The notes beneath the pieces were generated by a model. It was given only the letters and a program-made list of their open reading frames with translations, was not told where the DNA came from and did not search any database. A program made the position numbers and the translations under genes. A stretch of DNA of 64,000 nucleotides from positions 1,491,001-1,555,000 of the forward strand of contig NZ_RJVJ01000002.1 in assembly GCF_003751605.1 (NCBI RefSeq), written 5' to 3'. Below, piece by piece: positions 45,142 to 55,272 of this stretch. How positions within the stretch are numbered: position 1 is the first letter of the stretch; the number at the start of each line of letters is the position of its first letter. This stretch comes from Kitasatospora cineracea (GTDB lineage: Bacteria; Actinomycetota; Actinomycetes; Streptomycetales; Streptomycetaceae).

Positions 45142-47268
45142 ATGAGCACCACTGAACTGCTGCAGCGCGCCGCCGGGCTGTTCCCCGGCGAGGTCGTCAC
45201 CACCGCGCACGTGCGCCACCTGGACCTGCCGCTGCGGGCCGGCAAGCTGGCCCTGATCACCCTGGACAACGGCTTCGACCACACCAAGCCGACCACCTTC
45301 GGCCCGGGCTCGCTGGCCAAGCTGTCCGAGGCGCTGGACCAGGTCGAGGCGGAGGCCGCCGCGGGCAAGGTGGTCGCGGTCGCCGTCACCGGCAAGCCGT
45401 TCATCTTCGCGGTCGGCGCCGACCTCAAGGGCGTCGAGCTGCTCAAGGAGCACTCCGACGCGCTGGCCATCGGCAAGGGCGGCCACGACGTCTTCAAGCG
45501 GATCGCCGCGCTGCCCGTCCCGTCCTTCGCGTTCTACAACGGCGCGGCGATGGGCGGCGGCGTCGAGGTCGGCCTGCACTGCACCTACCGCACCGTCAGC
45601 GCGGGCGTCCCGGCGTTCTCGCTGCCCGAGGTCTTCCTCGGCCTGGTGCCCGGCTGGGGCGGCTGCACCCTGCTGCCGAACCTGATCGGCCCCGCCAAGG
45701 CGGTCAAGGTCATCATCGAGAACTCGATGGCCCAGAACAAGCAGCTCAGGGGCAAGGACGTCTTCGAGCTCGGCATCGCGGACGCGATCTTCGAGCCGGC
45801 CGACTTCCTCGAGCAGTCGCTGCTGTGGACCGCCAAGGTGCTCACCGGCGACGTGGTCGTCGAGCGCGAGGAGTTCGACCGCGGCAAGGCGTGGGACGAC
45901 GCCGTGCTGTGGGGCCGCTGGGTCGCCGACGCCAAGGTGCACGGCGCCGCCCCGGCCGCCTACAAGGCGCTGGACATCATCCAGCAGGTCAAGGACGGCG
46001 ACCTGCAGGCCGGCTTCGACGCCGAGGACGCGGCGCTCGCCGACCTGATCATGAGCGGCGAGCTGCGCTCCGGGATCTACGCCTTCAACCTGGTGCAGCG
46101 CCGCGCCAAGCGGCCGTTCGGCGCACCGGACAAGTCGCTGGCCCGCCCGGTCTCCAAGGTCGGCGTGGTCGGCGCCGGCCTGATGGCCTCCCAGCTGGCG
46201 CTGCTGTTCGCCCGCCGGCTGGAGGTGCCGGTGGTGCTCACCGACATCGACCAGGCCCGGATCGACAAGGGCGTGGGCTACGTCCACGGCGAGATCGACA
46301 AGCTGCTCGACAAGGGTCGGATCGGCAAGGACAAGGCCAACAAGCTCAAGGGCCTGGTCTCCGGGCACCTCGACAAGGCCGTCGCGTTCGGCGACGCGGA
46401 CTTCGTGATCGAGGCCGTGTTCGAGGAGATGGGCGTCAAGCAGAAGGTGTTCGCGGAGCTGGAGGCGGTGGTCTCGCCGACCGCCGTGCTGGCCACCAAC
46501 ACCTCCTCGCTGTCGGTCACCGAGATGGCCTCCAAGCTCCAGCACCCGGAGCGCGTGGTCGGCTTCCACTTCTTCAACCCGGTCGCCATCCTGCCGCTGC
46601 TGGAGATCGTCCGGGCCGAGCAGACCGACGACGCCTCGCTGGCCACCGCGTTCGGGGTCGCCAAGAAGCTGAAGAAGACCGCGGTGCTCACCAAGGACGC
46701 CCCGGCGTTCGTGGTCAACCGCATCCTGACCCGCTTCATGGGCGAGATCCAGAACATCATCGACGAGGGCACCCCGTTCGAGACCGTCGAGGCCGCGGTG
46801 AAGCCGCTCGGCCTGCCGATGTCCCCGATCGCCCTGCTCGAACTGGTCGGCCCGGCCATCGCCCTGCACGTCTCCGAGACCCTGCACGGCGCGTTCCCGG
46901 AGCGGTTCTCCGTCTCCGCGAACCTCGGCAAGGTCGTCGAGGCCGGCAAGCGCGGCTTCTACGTCTGGCAGGACGGCGCGCAGGTCCTCGACCCCGAGGT
47001 GCTGGCGCTGCTCTCCTTCGGCGACAGCGTCCTCACCGAGGAGCAGGTGCGCGCCCGCGCGCTGGAGGCCGTCGCCCAGGAGATCGGCCTGATGCTGGAC
47101 GAGGGCGTGGTCGGCGAGGCCCAGGACATCGACCTCTGCATGATCACCGGGGCCGGCTGGCCCTTCCACCTCGGCGGCATCACCCCGTACCTCGACCGCG
47201 AGGGCGTCTCCGAGCGCGTCAACGGCAAGAAGTTCCTGGCCCCCGGCCTGGCTTCGGTCCCCGCCTGA
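45142..47268 (+). CDS. fadB: Multifunctional fatty acid oxidation protein (enoyl-CoA hydratase / 3-hydroxyacyl-CoA dehydrogenase)
   Basis: A 708-residue bifunctional enzyme. The N-terminal crotonase domain (about 1-200) has AVGADLKGVELL, NGAAMGGGVEVGLHCTYR and ALPEVFLGLVPGWGG-like LPEVFLGLVPGWGGCTLLPN. The NAD domain begins with KVGVVGAGLMASQLALLFARR (about 335-355), and HFFNPV with the C-terminal helical domain follows (KRGFYVWQDG). ATG 45142 is preferred to the overlapping GTG 45136. It catalyses hydration and oxidation of enoyl-CoA and pairs with FadA immediately upstream. Confidence 0.95.
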   Translation: MSTTELLQRAAGLFPGEVVTTAHVRHLDLPLRAGKLALITLDNGFDHTKPTTFGPGSLAKLSEALDQVEAEAAAGKVVAVAVTGKPFIFAVGADLKGVELLKEHSDALAIGKGGHDVFKRIAALPVPSFAFYNGAAMGGGVEVGLHCTYRTVSAGVPAFSLPEVFLGLVPGWGGCTLLPNLIGPAKAVKVIIENSMAQNKQLRGKDVFELGIADAIFEPADFLEQSLLWTAKVLTGDVVVEREEFDRGKAWDDAVLWGRWVADAKVHGAAPAAYKALDIIQQVKDGDLQAGFDAEDAALADLIMSGELRSGIYAFNLVQRRAKRPFGAPDKSLARPVSKVGVVGAGLMASQLALLFARRLEVPVVLTDIDQARIDKGVGYVHGEIDKLLDKGRIGKDKANKLKGLVSGHLDKAVAFGDADFVIEAVFEEMGVKQKVFAELEAVVSPTAVLATNTSSLSVTEMASKLQHPERVVGFHFFNPVAILPLLEIVRAEQTDDASLATAFGVAKKLKKTAVLTKDAPAFVVNRILTRFMGEIQNIIDEGTPFETVEAAVKPLGLPMSPIALLELVGPAIALHVSETLHGAFPERFSVSANLGKVVEAGKRGFYVWQDGAQVLDPEVLALLSFGDSVLTEEQVRARALEAVAQEIGLMLDEGVVGEAQDIDLCMITGAGWPFHLGGITPYLDREGVSERVNGKKFLAPGLASVPA

Positions 47269-47281
47269 CGCAGCAGCGCAC

Positions 47282-47333
47282 GGCCGCCGGGCGGCGCCCC
47301 CTTCCACCGGGGGTGCCGCCCGGCGGCCTTTCT
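47282..47333 (+). terminator. Terminator of fadAB
   Basis: 47282-47301 pairs with 47309-47328 (20 bp, one G-T pair) around a TTCCACC loop, followed by TTTCT. It is 13 bp past the fadB stop. Confidence 0.92.
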
Positions 47334-47334
47334 G

Positions 47335-47340
47335 TATGCT
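47335..47340 (+). promoter_or_regulatory. Possible -10 of the hydrolase gene
   Basis: TATGCT lies just after the fadAB terminator and 14 bp before ATG 47355. The -35 would fall inside the terminator stem and is poor. Confidence 0.35.
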
Positions 47341-47354
47341 GCCGGTCTTTCCGG

Positions 47355-47960
47355 ATGCAGGGGGGCGTGGGGCGCGTGCTGGTGCTGGTGCACGGCGGGC
47401 TGTGGGACGAGGCGGTGGACGCGGCGGCGTTCTGGGAGCGGCCCGGGGTGGTCGACGGCCTGCGCGCGGCCGGGGCCGCCGTGCTGGCGCCCGACCGGGC
47501 GATGCGGGCCGGGAGCTGGGCGGCCGAGGCGGAGCACCTCGCGGCGGCCCTGCCGGCCGGGCCGCCGGTCGTCCTGGTCGGCGGCTCCAACGGCTGCTCG
47601 GCGGCCCTCCGGCTGGCCCTGGCCGCGCCGGACCGGGTCCGGGCCCTGGTGCTGGCCTGGCCCGCCACGGCGGGCGACGAGCGGCTGGACGGGCGGATCC
47701 GGGCGGCCGCGCCGGAGGCGGCCGGGCTGCTGGCGGGCGGGACGCTGCGCGGCGCCGCCGACGCCGAACTCGCCGGGCTGCGGCTGCCGGTGGCGGTCCT
47801 CCCCGCCGTCCCGGAGAACCCCGTCCACCGGCGCCGCACGGCGGACGCGCTGCTGGCGCTGGTCCCCGGCGCGGTGGAGCTGCCGGGGTGCCCGGAGCCG
47901 CCGCACCCGGCCTTCCGGCCGGAGCCGCTGGTCGCCGCGCTCGTCGGCTTCGCCGGGTAG
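47355..47960 (+). CDS. Alpha/beta-hydrolase fold protein
   Basis: A 201-residue small alpha/beta hydrolase. It opens with VLVLVHGGLWDEAVD (oxyanion HGG), and the nucleophile elbow reads GGSNGCSAAL (Ser about 78). The C-terminal His could be in PPHPAFRPEPL. ATG 47355 is used; GTG 47367 or 47376 are alternatives, the latter with AGGGGGG upstream. The length is short for the family because the cap region is minimal. The substrate is unknown. Confidence 0.75.
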   Translation: MQGGVGRVLVLVHGGLWDEAVDAAAFWERPGVVDGLRAAGAAVLAPDRAMRAGSWAAEAEHLAAALPAGPPVVLVGGSNGCSAALRLALAAPDRVRALVLAWPATAGDERLDGRIRAAAPEAAGLLAGGTLRGAADAELAGLRLPVAVLPAVPENPVHRRRTADALLALVPGAVELPGCPEPPHPAFRPEPLVAALVGFAG

Positions 47961-48056
47961 TCCGCGGCCTCGCCGCGCGCTCCGGGCGGCGGGGCCCTCC
48001 TGGCGGGGCCCTCGTGGCGGGGACGCGAGGTGGCCGGGGGCACCGGCGGCGGGGCG

Positions 48057-49574
48057 CTACTTCTTCTTGAGGCGGTAGATCACCGTGTCGCCCGTGACGC
48101 CGACGACCTCGTAGTAGGTGTTGAGCAGGCTGGCGATGCGCGGGACCTTGTCCGGCTGGTAGGGGGCGGTGCCGGAGTCGTCGACGAAGACCTCGGGGAG
48201 GCCGTTGGCGGAGATCTCGTTGTCGAAGGTCTGCCAGGCGTCGGAGACGGAGTACTGCTCGCCGACCTTCTCGGCGCCCTTGCCGCCGCTGAAGTTGGTG
48301 AGGAAGCCCGCGGTGAGGTAGCGGCTGGCGGGGCGGCGGTCGGCGAGCCAGTAGAGCTCGGGGTGCATGCCCCAGACCAGGACGGTGTCCTTGGGGGTGG
48401 TCTGGGCGGCGACGGCGGTGGCGACCTCGGTGGTCTGGGTGAGGCGCTGGCCGGGCCAGAAGACCGCGAGGGCGCAGAAGACGCTGCTGGCGAGGGCGGA
48501 GTAGGCGACCACGGGGCGCCAGGGCACGGCGGAGGTGGCGACCGCGCCGACGCCGAGCAGGACCAGCGGGGGCATCAGCTGGAGGTAGTAGTGGCCGAAG
48601 AAGTGGAAGCCGACCGAGACGGCGACCGCGGAGGAGAGCAGCCAGACCCAGAGGTCGGCGGTGGAGCCGCGCTCGGGGCCGCGGGCGGGGACGGGTCTGC
48701 GGCGGCGGCGCAGCCACAGGCGGTGGGCGTAGGGCAGCAGGAAGGCGAGCCCGGCGCTCAGCAGGATCGCCGAGTTGCCGAGGGCGCGGCCGAGCATCTG
48801 CGGCCAGTTGGAGCCGAGCACGGCGTAGTCGCCGGAGCCGGTGACGACCCAGAACAGGAAGCCCTTGGGCTTGGTGAGGATGGCGGCGACCAGCGCTATC
48901 GGCAGGGCGAAGCCGAAGCCGATCTTGGCGAGGGCCGGCGGCCAGGGGACGCCGCGGCGGCGGGTGTCCTGGAGCAGCATCCAGAGCACCGGGAGCATCA
49001 CGGCGCCGCCGGTCTGCTTGGTGAGCGAGCAGAGGGCGACGGCGATGCCGGCGGCCAGCCAGCGGCGGCGCTCCGCGTAGCGGAAGGCCAGCACCATGGC
49101 GGGCAGCATGAAGACTTCGAAGGTGGCGGCCTGGGTGTCCTCCGGGGAGAGCCCGATGGACACCAGCAGGTAGAAGGCGCCGGCGTAGCGGCCGGCCCGG
49201 TCGCCCCAGCGGCCGCGGGCGATGGAGGCGAGCAGGACGGCGGTGGCCAGGTGGGCGCCGATCGCCAGGGCGCGCAGCGGCCAGAGCGAGACCGAGCCGA
49301 AGAGCGCGAAGCAGGCCTCGTACAGCCAGGGCAGCAGCGGGGGCTTGCGGTCGACGACGGTGTCGTAGAGGACGCCGCCGTCGGCGAGCATCCGGGCCTG
49401 GGTGGCCAGGTAGCCCTCGTCGGGGCTCCACACCGGGCGGAGGAAGGAGGGGACGTGGGTGGCGGTGGCCAGGACCGCGAGCAGCGGGACCAGTCTGGTC
49501 CAGTACCCGGCCCGGACGTGCCCGCGGAGGCGGTCGGCGAGGGCGCGGGGGCTGCTCGTGGCGGTGTTGGGCAC
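48057..49574 (-). CDS. Glycosyltransferase family 39/ArnT-like membrane protein
   Basis: A 505-residue multi-spanning protein with about ten to twelve hydrophobic helices. The first luminal loop has PVWSPDEGYLATQARMLADGGVLYDTVVDRKPPLLPWLY, the acidic motif (DE) of GT39/GT83 polyprenol-phosphate-sugar transferases. The C-terminal 120 residues form a soluble extracytoplasmic domain. GTG 49574 (VPNTATSSPRALADRL) is seven bases after TAGGTT (49587-49582), so it is probably leaderless; the longer frame is not supported. It probably transfers a sugar from a lipid carrier to an envelope acceptor. No partner glycan genes are adjacent. Confidence 0.82.
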   Translation of the reverse strand: MPNTATSSPRALADRLRGHVRAGYWTRLVPLLAVLATATHVPSFLRPVWSPDEGYLATQARMLADGGVLYDTVVDRKPPLLPWLYEACFALFGSVSLWPLRALAIGAHLATAVLLASIARGRWGDRAGRYAGAFYLLVSIGLSPEDTQAATFEVFMLPAMVLAFRYAERRRWLAAGIAVALCSLTKQTGGAVMLPVLWMLLQDTRRRGVPWPPALAKIGFGFALPIALVAAILTKPKGFLFWVVTGSGDYAVLGSNWPQMLGRALGNSAILLSAGLAFLLPYAHRLWLRRRRRPVPARGPERGSTADLWVWLLSSAVAVSVGFHFFGHYYLQLMPPLVLLGVGAVATSAVPWRPVVAYSALASSVFCALAVFWPGQRLTQTTEVATAVAAQTTPKDTVLVWGMHPELYWLADRRPASRYLTAGFLTNFSGGKGAEKVGEQYSVSDAWQTFDNEISANGLPEVFVDDSGTAPYQPDKVPRIASLLNTYYEVVGVTGDTVIYRLKKK

Positions 49575-49709
49575 GGGTGACAACCTACCGGGCGCGAACG
49601 GGCGGAGGAGTGCCAGCCCAGGAATGAGTGTGACGGTCCGACAATAGCCGCACCGCCGGGAGCCGTCGGTGCGGCTCCCGGGCGGTGCGTCCACGGAGGT
49701 TCCGGAGGG

Positions 49710-51611
49710 TCAGCTCCGGGCGAAGGAACGGGCGCTGACCAGTGCTTCGATCTTCGCGGCGACGGCCGGGCCGGTGAGCCCGATCTCCGCCATGATCTCG
49801 GCCCGCGAGGCGTGGTCGAGGAACTCCTGCGGGATGCCGAAGTCCCGCAGCGGGACGTCCACGTCGGCGTCGCGCAGCGCCTGGGCGACCGCGGAGCCGA
49901 CGCCGCCGGCCCGGCCGTTGTCCTCGACGGTGACCACCAGGCGGTGCTGGGCGGCCAGGCCGGGCAGCGCGGCGTCCACCGGCTTGACCCAGCGCGGGTC
50001 GACCACGGTGCTGGTGATGCCGCGCTCGGCGAGCAGCGCGGCGGCCTCCAGGCAGAGCGGGGCCATCGCGCCGATCGAGACGATCAGCACGTCGGCGGCC
50101 TCGTCCGCGGAGCCGTCCGCGGGGCGGTGCAGCACGTCCATGCCGCCGACCTGGCCGACGGCGGGCACCGCCGGGCCGACGCTGCCCTTGGAGTAGCGGA
50201 CCACGGTGGGGGCGTCGTCGACCTCGACGGCCTCGCGCAGCTGCAGCCGGACCTGCTCGGCGTCGCGCGGGGCGGCCAGCCGCAGGCCGGGGACGACCTG
50301 CAGGATCGACATGTCCCACATGCCGTTGTGCGAGGCGCCGTCGGTGCCGGTGACGCCGGCCCGGTCGAGCACGAAGGTGACGCCGAGCCTGTGCAGGGCG
50401 ACGTCCATCAGCACCTGGTCGAAGGCCCGGTTCAGGAAGGTCGCGTAGACCGCGACCACCGGGTGCAGGCCGTTGGTGGCCAGGCCGGCCGCGCAGACCG
50501 CGGCGTGCTGCTCGGCGATGCCGACGTCGAAGATCCGCTCCGGGTACGCCTTGGCGAACGGGGCCAGGCCGACGGGGTGCAGCATCGCGGCGGTGATCGC
50601 CACGATGTCGCGGCGCTCGCGGCCGAGCGCGACCATCTCCTCGCCGAACACCGACGTCCAGTCCTTGCCGGCGGTCTTCACCGGCAGGCCGGTGTCGGGG
50701 TGGATCACGCCGACCGCGTGGAAGCGGTCCTCGTCGTTGTTCTCGGCGGCGTGGTAGCCGCGGCCCTTCTCGGTGATGCAGTGCACGATGACCGGGCCGC
50801 CGAAGCCGCGCGCCTTGGTGAAGGCGGACTCCAGGGCCTGCAGGTCGTGGCCGTCGATCGGGCCGATGTACTTGAGGCCGAGGTCCTCGAACATGCCCTG
50901 CGGGGCGATGAAGTCCTTCAGGCCCTTCTTGGCGCCGTGCAGGGTGTCGAACATCGCCTGGCCGACCACCGGGGTGCGCTGCAGCGCGTCCTTGCCCCAG
51001 GACAGGAAGCGCTCGTAGCCCTGGGTGGTGCGCAGCGTGGAGAGGTGGTTGGCGAGGCCGCCGATGGTCGGCGAGTAGGACCGCTCGTTGTCGTTGACCA
51101 CGATGACGACCGGCAGGTCGCGGCTGTCGGCGATGTTGTTGAGCGCCTCCCAGGCCATGCCGCCGGTGAGCGCGCCGTCGCCGATCACGGCGACCACCGG
51201 GCGGTCGTGGTGGCCCTGGATCTTGTTCGCCTTGGCCAGGCCGTCGGCGTAGCCGAGGACGGTGGAGGCGTGCGAGTTCTCGATCACGTCGTGCTCGGAC
51301 TCGGCGCGCGAGGGGTAGCCGGACAGGCCGCCCTTCATCTTGAGCCGGGAGAAGTCCTGGCGGCCGGTCAGCAGCTTGTGGACGTAGCTCTGGTGGCCGG
51401 TGTCGAAGAGGATCCGGTCGCGCGGGGAGTCGAAGACCCGGTGCATCGCCAGCGTGAGCTCGACCACGCCGAGGTTGGGGCCGAGGTGGCCGCCGGTCTT
51501 GGAGACCTCCTCCACCAGGAAGCCGCGGATCTCCTCGGCGAGCGCCGACAGCTGCGCGGGCGTGAGTCGATCGAGATCGCGCGGTCCCCGAATGCGGGTC
51601 AGCAGGGCCAC
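49710..51611 (-). CDS. dxs: 1-deoxy-D-xylulose-5-phosphate synthase
   Basis: A 633-residue thiamine-diphosphate enzyme that condenses pyruvate and glyceraldehyde 3-phosphate, the first step of the MEP isoprenoid pathway. It has DTGHQSYVHKLLTGR, the ThDP motif GDGALTGGMAWEALNNI with VVNDNERSYSP (about 150-185), and the conserved Glu in VGIAEQHAAVCAAGLA (about 370). The transketolase C-terminal domain is intact. GTG 51611 (VALLTRIRGPRDL) has GAGGAGGAA upstream and fits homologues; an in-frame ATG at 51686 is less likely. Single gene. Confidence 0.95.
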   Translation of the reverse strand: MALLTRIRGPRDLDRLTPAQLSALAEEIRGFLVEEVSKTGGHLGPNLGVVELTLAMHRVFDSPRDRILFDTGHQSYVHKLLTGRQDFSRLKMKGGLSGYPSRAESEHDVIENSHASTVLGYADGLAKANKIQGHHDRPVVAVIGDGALTGGMAWEALNNIADSRDLPVVIVVNDNERSYSPTIGGLANHLSTLRTTQGYERFLSWGKDALQRTPVVGQAMFDTLHGAKKGLKDFIAPQGMFEDLGLKYIGPIDGHDLQALESAFTKARGFGGPVIVHCITEKGRGYHAAENNDEDRFHAVGVIHPDTGLPVKTAGKDWTSVFGEEMVALGRERRDIVAITAAMLHPVGLAPFAKAYPERIFDVGIAEQHAAVCAAGLATNGLHPVVAVYATFLNRAFDQVLMDVALHRLGVTFVLDRAGVTGTDGASHNGMWDMSILQVVPGLRLAAPRDAEQVRLQLREAVEVDDAPTVVRYSKGSVGPAVPAVGQVGGMDVLHRPADGSADEAADVLIVSIGAMAPLCLEAAALLAERGITSTVVDPRWVKPVDAALPGLAAQHRLVVTVEDNGRAGGVGSAVAQALRDADVDVPLRDFGIPQEFLDHASRAEIMAEIGLTGPAVAAKIEALVSARSFARS

Positions 51612-51813
51612 CCGTTCCTCCTCGTCCAAGTTCTCGCGCCCGCATGGGCCCGGAGGGCGTACGCCCCGCTCGAGTCTAATGTCCATTACCGGCCCGTAGT
51701 GCGGGGGGCAACCCGACCAGCTCTTCGGGTGGCCGGGTGCCGAACGCGCCGGACCGCGCGGCCGGGCCCTGGTATGGGGCGCCGGTCGCGCGGTCCGGGG
51801 TGGGGCCGGGGGG

Positions 51814-53069
51814 TCAGCCGCGGCCGTGGGACTTCTGGGTGCGGCGGGAGACCGAGTCCAGGACCACCGCGGCGAGCAGCACCGCGCCGGTGATCATGTA
51901 CTGGATGGCCTGCTGGGCGTGGATCATGTCCAGACCGGTGGTGATGGACTGGATGACCAGGATGCCGAGCAGCGCCGACCAGGTCTTGCCGCGGCCGCCG
52001 AAGAGGCTGGTGCCGCCGATGACGGCGGCGGCGATGGCGCTCATCAGCACGTTGCCGCTGCCCAGCGCCTTGTCCGCGGAACCCTGCTGGGAGGCGATGA
52101 ACAGGCCGCCGAGGCCGGCCAGGCCGGCCGAGATCATGAAGACCGAGATCCGGACCCAGGCGACGTTGATGCCCGCGCGGCGGGCCGCCTCGATGCCGCC
52201 GCCGACCGCGAAGATCTGCCGGCCGTAGCCGGTGCGGCGGAGCACGAAGTCGGCCAGCGCGACGATGCCGACGAAGATCACCAGCGGCAGCGGCAGGCCG
52301 CGGTCCTGGTTGAGCATGTAGGCGGCGATCAGGACCAGGACGCCGATCACGCCGGTGCGCAGCGCGATCTCGCTCATCGGGCGGGCCGGCAGGTTGGCGG
52401 CGCTGCGGCGGCGGGAGTCGAACAGCTGGCCGGCCGCGAACAGCACGATGGTGGCGAGCGCGAACAGCCAGGCCCAGATGACGTCGCCGTCGCCCAGGAA
52501 GTAGGTGTCCAGGTTGGCGACCACGCCGTCCATCGGGTTGTTGACGGTGCCGAGGTTGCCCAGGACGAGCATCTGCAGGCCGTTCCAGGCCAGCATGCCG
52601 GCCAGTGTGACCACGAAGGCCGGGACGCCGATCTTGGCGAAGAAGTAGCCGTGCAGGGCGCCGATGGCGACCGCGGCGGCTATCGCCAGCACGATGGCGA
52701 GCCACTCGTTCAGGCCCTGGCGGACCGAGAGCACCGAGGTGATGGCGGCGGTGGCGCCGGCCACCGAGCCGAGCGAGAGGTCGATCTCGCCGAGCAGCAG
52801 CACGAACACCACGCCGACCGCGATCAGGCCGGGGCCCGCGATCCACTTGGTGATGTTGGTGAGGTTGTCGGCGTTGAGGAAGGTGCCGGTCTTGATCTGG
52901 AAGATCGCGGCGATCACGATCAGGCCGACGACCACCGGCAGCGAGCCGAGCTCGCCGCTGCGGATCTTGCGGGTGAACTCGTCGAAGTAGCCGGCTAGGC
53001 CCTCCTTGCGGACCAGCAGGCGCGGGTCCACCGCGGGGGAGACGGGCGGGGTGGTGGGGGTCTCGGTGC

Positions 53070-53073
<4 letters not shown>
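51814..53073 (-). CDS. xylH: Xylose/simple-sugar ABC transporter permease XylH
   Basis: A 419-residue permease of the BPD_transp_2 (RbsC/XylH) family with about ten helices. It has GEIDLSLGSVAGATAAI, FVVTLAGMLAWNGLQML and the C-terminal EAARRAGINVAWVRISVF...SAIAAAVIGGTSLFGGRGKT, the ATPase-coupling region. GTG 53073 overlaps the xylG stop as GTGA and follows GGAGGAAG. It is the last gene of xylFGH. Its substrate is assigned from synteny with the Rok7B7 locus. Confidence 0.92.
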
Positions 53074-53849
<776 letters not shown>

Positions 53850-53951
53850 GTGAACCAACTCCTTGAGTCCCGTGCCGGACCTGACGTTTCCGGCACGGCC
53901 GTCCCGCGCGCCGGGCCGGGCACGCGGGGTAGTGCTGTGGGTGAAGCGGTG

Positions 53952-53990
53952 CGGGCGGGGGCTCCCGTGTGGTCAGGGAGCCCCCGCCCG
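53952..53990 (-). terminator. Intra-operon hairpin between xylF and xylG
   Basis: A perfect 15-bp stem (53952-53966 with 53976-53990, CGGGCGGGGGCTCCC) with a 9-nt loop lies 7 bp after the xylF stop. xylG follows 103 bp later. It would allow a high binding-protein to transporter ratio by partial termination or by protecting the xylF transcript 3' end. Confidence 0.8.
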
Positions 53991-53997
53991 GCGGGTG

Positions 53998-55092
53998 TTA
54001 CTGCAGGCCGGCCGCGGTGCAGGCGGCGGCGAAGTCGGCGGTGCAGATGTCCGCGACCTTGTAGAGGTTGTCGGCGATCACGGTGTCCTTGATGTTCGCC
54101 TTGGTGACGACCTTGGGCTCGAGCAGCTGGGCCGGGATGCCCTTGTCGGTGTCGCTGTCGATGGTCGAGGTGGCGACGGACTTGATGTCCTTGCCCTGCA
54201 GCAGGTTGACGGCGAGCTGCGCGGCCGAGTCGGCCAGCGGCTTGTAGGCCTTGTAGATGGTGTAGGCCTGGTCGCCGGAGACCAGTCGCTGGATGGCGTC
54301 GAGGCCCGCGTCCTGGCCGCCGACCGGGACGTTGATGCCCTGGGACTTCAGCTGGGTGATGATCGCGGCGGCCATGCCGTCGTTGGCGGAGTAGACGGCC
54401 TGGAAGCCGTCCTTGCCGAGCTGGGTGATGGCGGCGCCGACCTTCTGGCCCGCGACGGTGGGCTTCCACTCACCGCTCTGCTCGTAGACGATCTTCTTGA
54501 CCTTGCCGTCCAGCACCTTGTGGGCACCGGCCTTGAACTTGCCGGCGTTCGGGTCGGCGTCGTCACCGTTGATCATCACGACGTTGGCGTCGGCGGCCTT
54601 GGCGCCCAGCGCGTCGACCAGGGCCTGGCCCTGGAGCTCGCCGACCTTCTCGTTGTCGAAGGAGACGTACGCGGAGACCGGGCCGGTGGCCAGGCGGTCG
54701 TACGCGATGACCTTGACGCCCTTGCCGGCCGCCTCGGTGACCCACGCCTGGGTCGACTTGGCGTCGAAGGCGTCCAGGATGATCACCTTGACGCCCTGGG
54801 CGATCAGGGTGTCGAACTGCTGCTTCTGCTTCGCGGCGGAGCCCTCGGCGTTGTTGTACTCGACCTTGCAGTCGGCGCAGAGTTCCTTGACCTTGGCCTC
54901 GATGAACGGCTTGTCGAAGGACTCGTAGCGGGTGGAGGACGCGTTCTCCGGGAGCAGCAGGCCGATCGACTTGTTGTCGCCCGAGGCCGCGCTGTCCTTC
55001 TTGTCGCTGCCGGCCTTGCCGCAGGCGGCCATGGTCAGCGCCATCGAGACGGCGACGGTACCGACGGCGACGCGACGCATCATTGCGTTCAT
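53998..55092 (-). CDS. xylF: Xylose/simple-sugar-binding lipoprotein XylF
   Basis: A 364-residue periplasmic-binding-protein-type lipoprotein. The signal peptide ends in the lipobox MAAC (C24). A Peripla_BP_4 fold follows: SIGLLLPENASSTRYESFD, GVKVIILDAFDAKSTQAWV, VIAYDRL...YVSFDNEKVGELQG, NGDDADPNAGKFKAGA, and VYSANDGMAAAIITQLKSQGINVPVGGQDA. The ligand residues look like those of XylF/ChvE-type proteins (pentoses). ATG 55092 has GGGAGG upstream. It is the first gene of xylFGH. Confidence 0.93.
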   Translation of the reverse strand: MNAMMRRVAVGTVAVSMALTMAACGKAGSDKKDSAASGDNKSIGLLLPENASSTRYESFDKPFIEAKVKELCADCKVEYNNAEGSAAKQKQQFDTLIAQGVKVIILDAFDAKSTQAWVTEAAGKGVKVIAYDRLATGPVSAYVSFDNEKVGELQGQALVDALGAKAADANVVMINGDDADPNAGKFKAGAHKVLDGKVKKIVYEQSGEWKPTVAGQKVGAAITQLGKDGFQAVYSANDGMAAAIITQLKSQGINVPVGGQDAGLDAIQRLVSGDQAYTIYKAYKPLADSAAQLAVNLLQGKDIKSVATSTIDSDTDKGIPAQLLEPKVVTKANIKDTVIADNLYKVADICTADFAAACTAAGLQ

Positions 55093-55122
55093 GGTGGGGG
55101 GAGCCTCCCTGACAGAGCCGCG

Positions 55123-55151
55123 AACATTGCGGCGAGGTGGGCAGGAGTCAA
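55123..55151 (-). promoter_or_regulatory. xylFGH promoter
   Basis: On the minus strand TTGACT (55151-55146) and AATGTT (55128-55123) are 17 bp apart, about 31 bp upstream of the xylF ATG. The AT-rich stretch 55168-55230 upstream may hold the regulator site. No clean copy of the AGAAGTT-N7-AACTTCT repeat seen near the ROK gene is present. Confidence 0.6.
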
Positions 55152-55272
55152 CCCCGTGACGGAGCTTGTCGTCAATAAGTAAAACCTGAGGCCCGGTGAT
55201 TCAAACCCTTTCGTTATCTTCCTGAAGGCTCACCCGATACCGAGCGAGCCTCCGGGGCCCCCTCCGCGGGGG

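Noticed and set aside
45055..49431. A 1458-codon minus-strand frame through fadB
   Set aside because: An Arg/Pro/Gly/Leu-rich antisense shadow with no domain; fadA, fadB and the glycosyltransferase explain the region.
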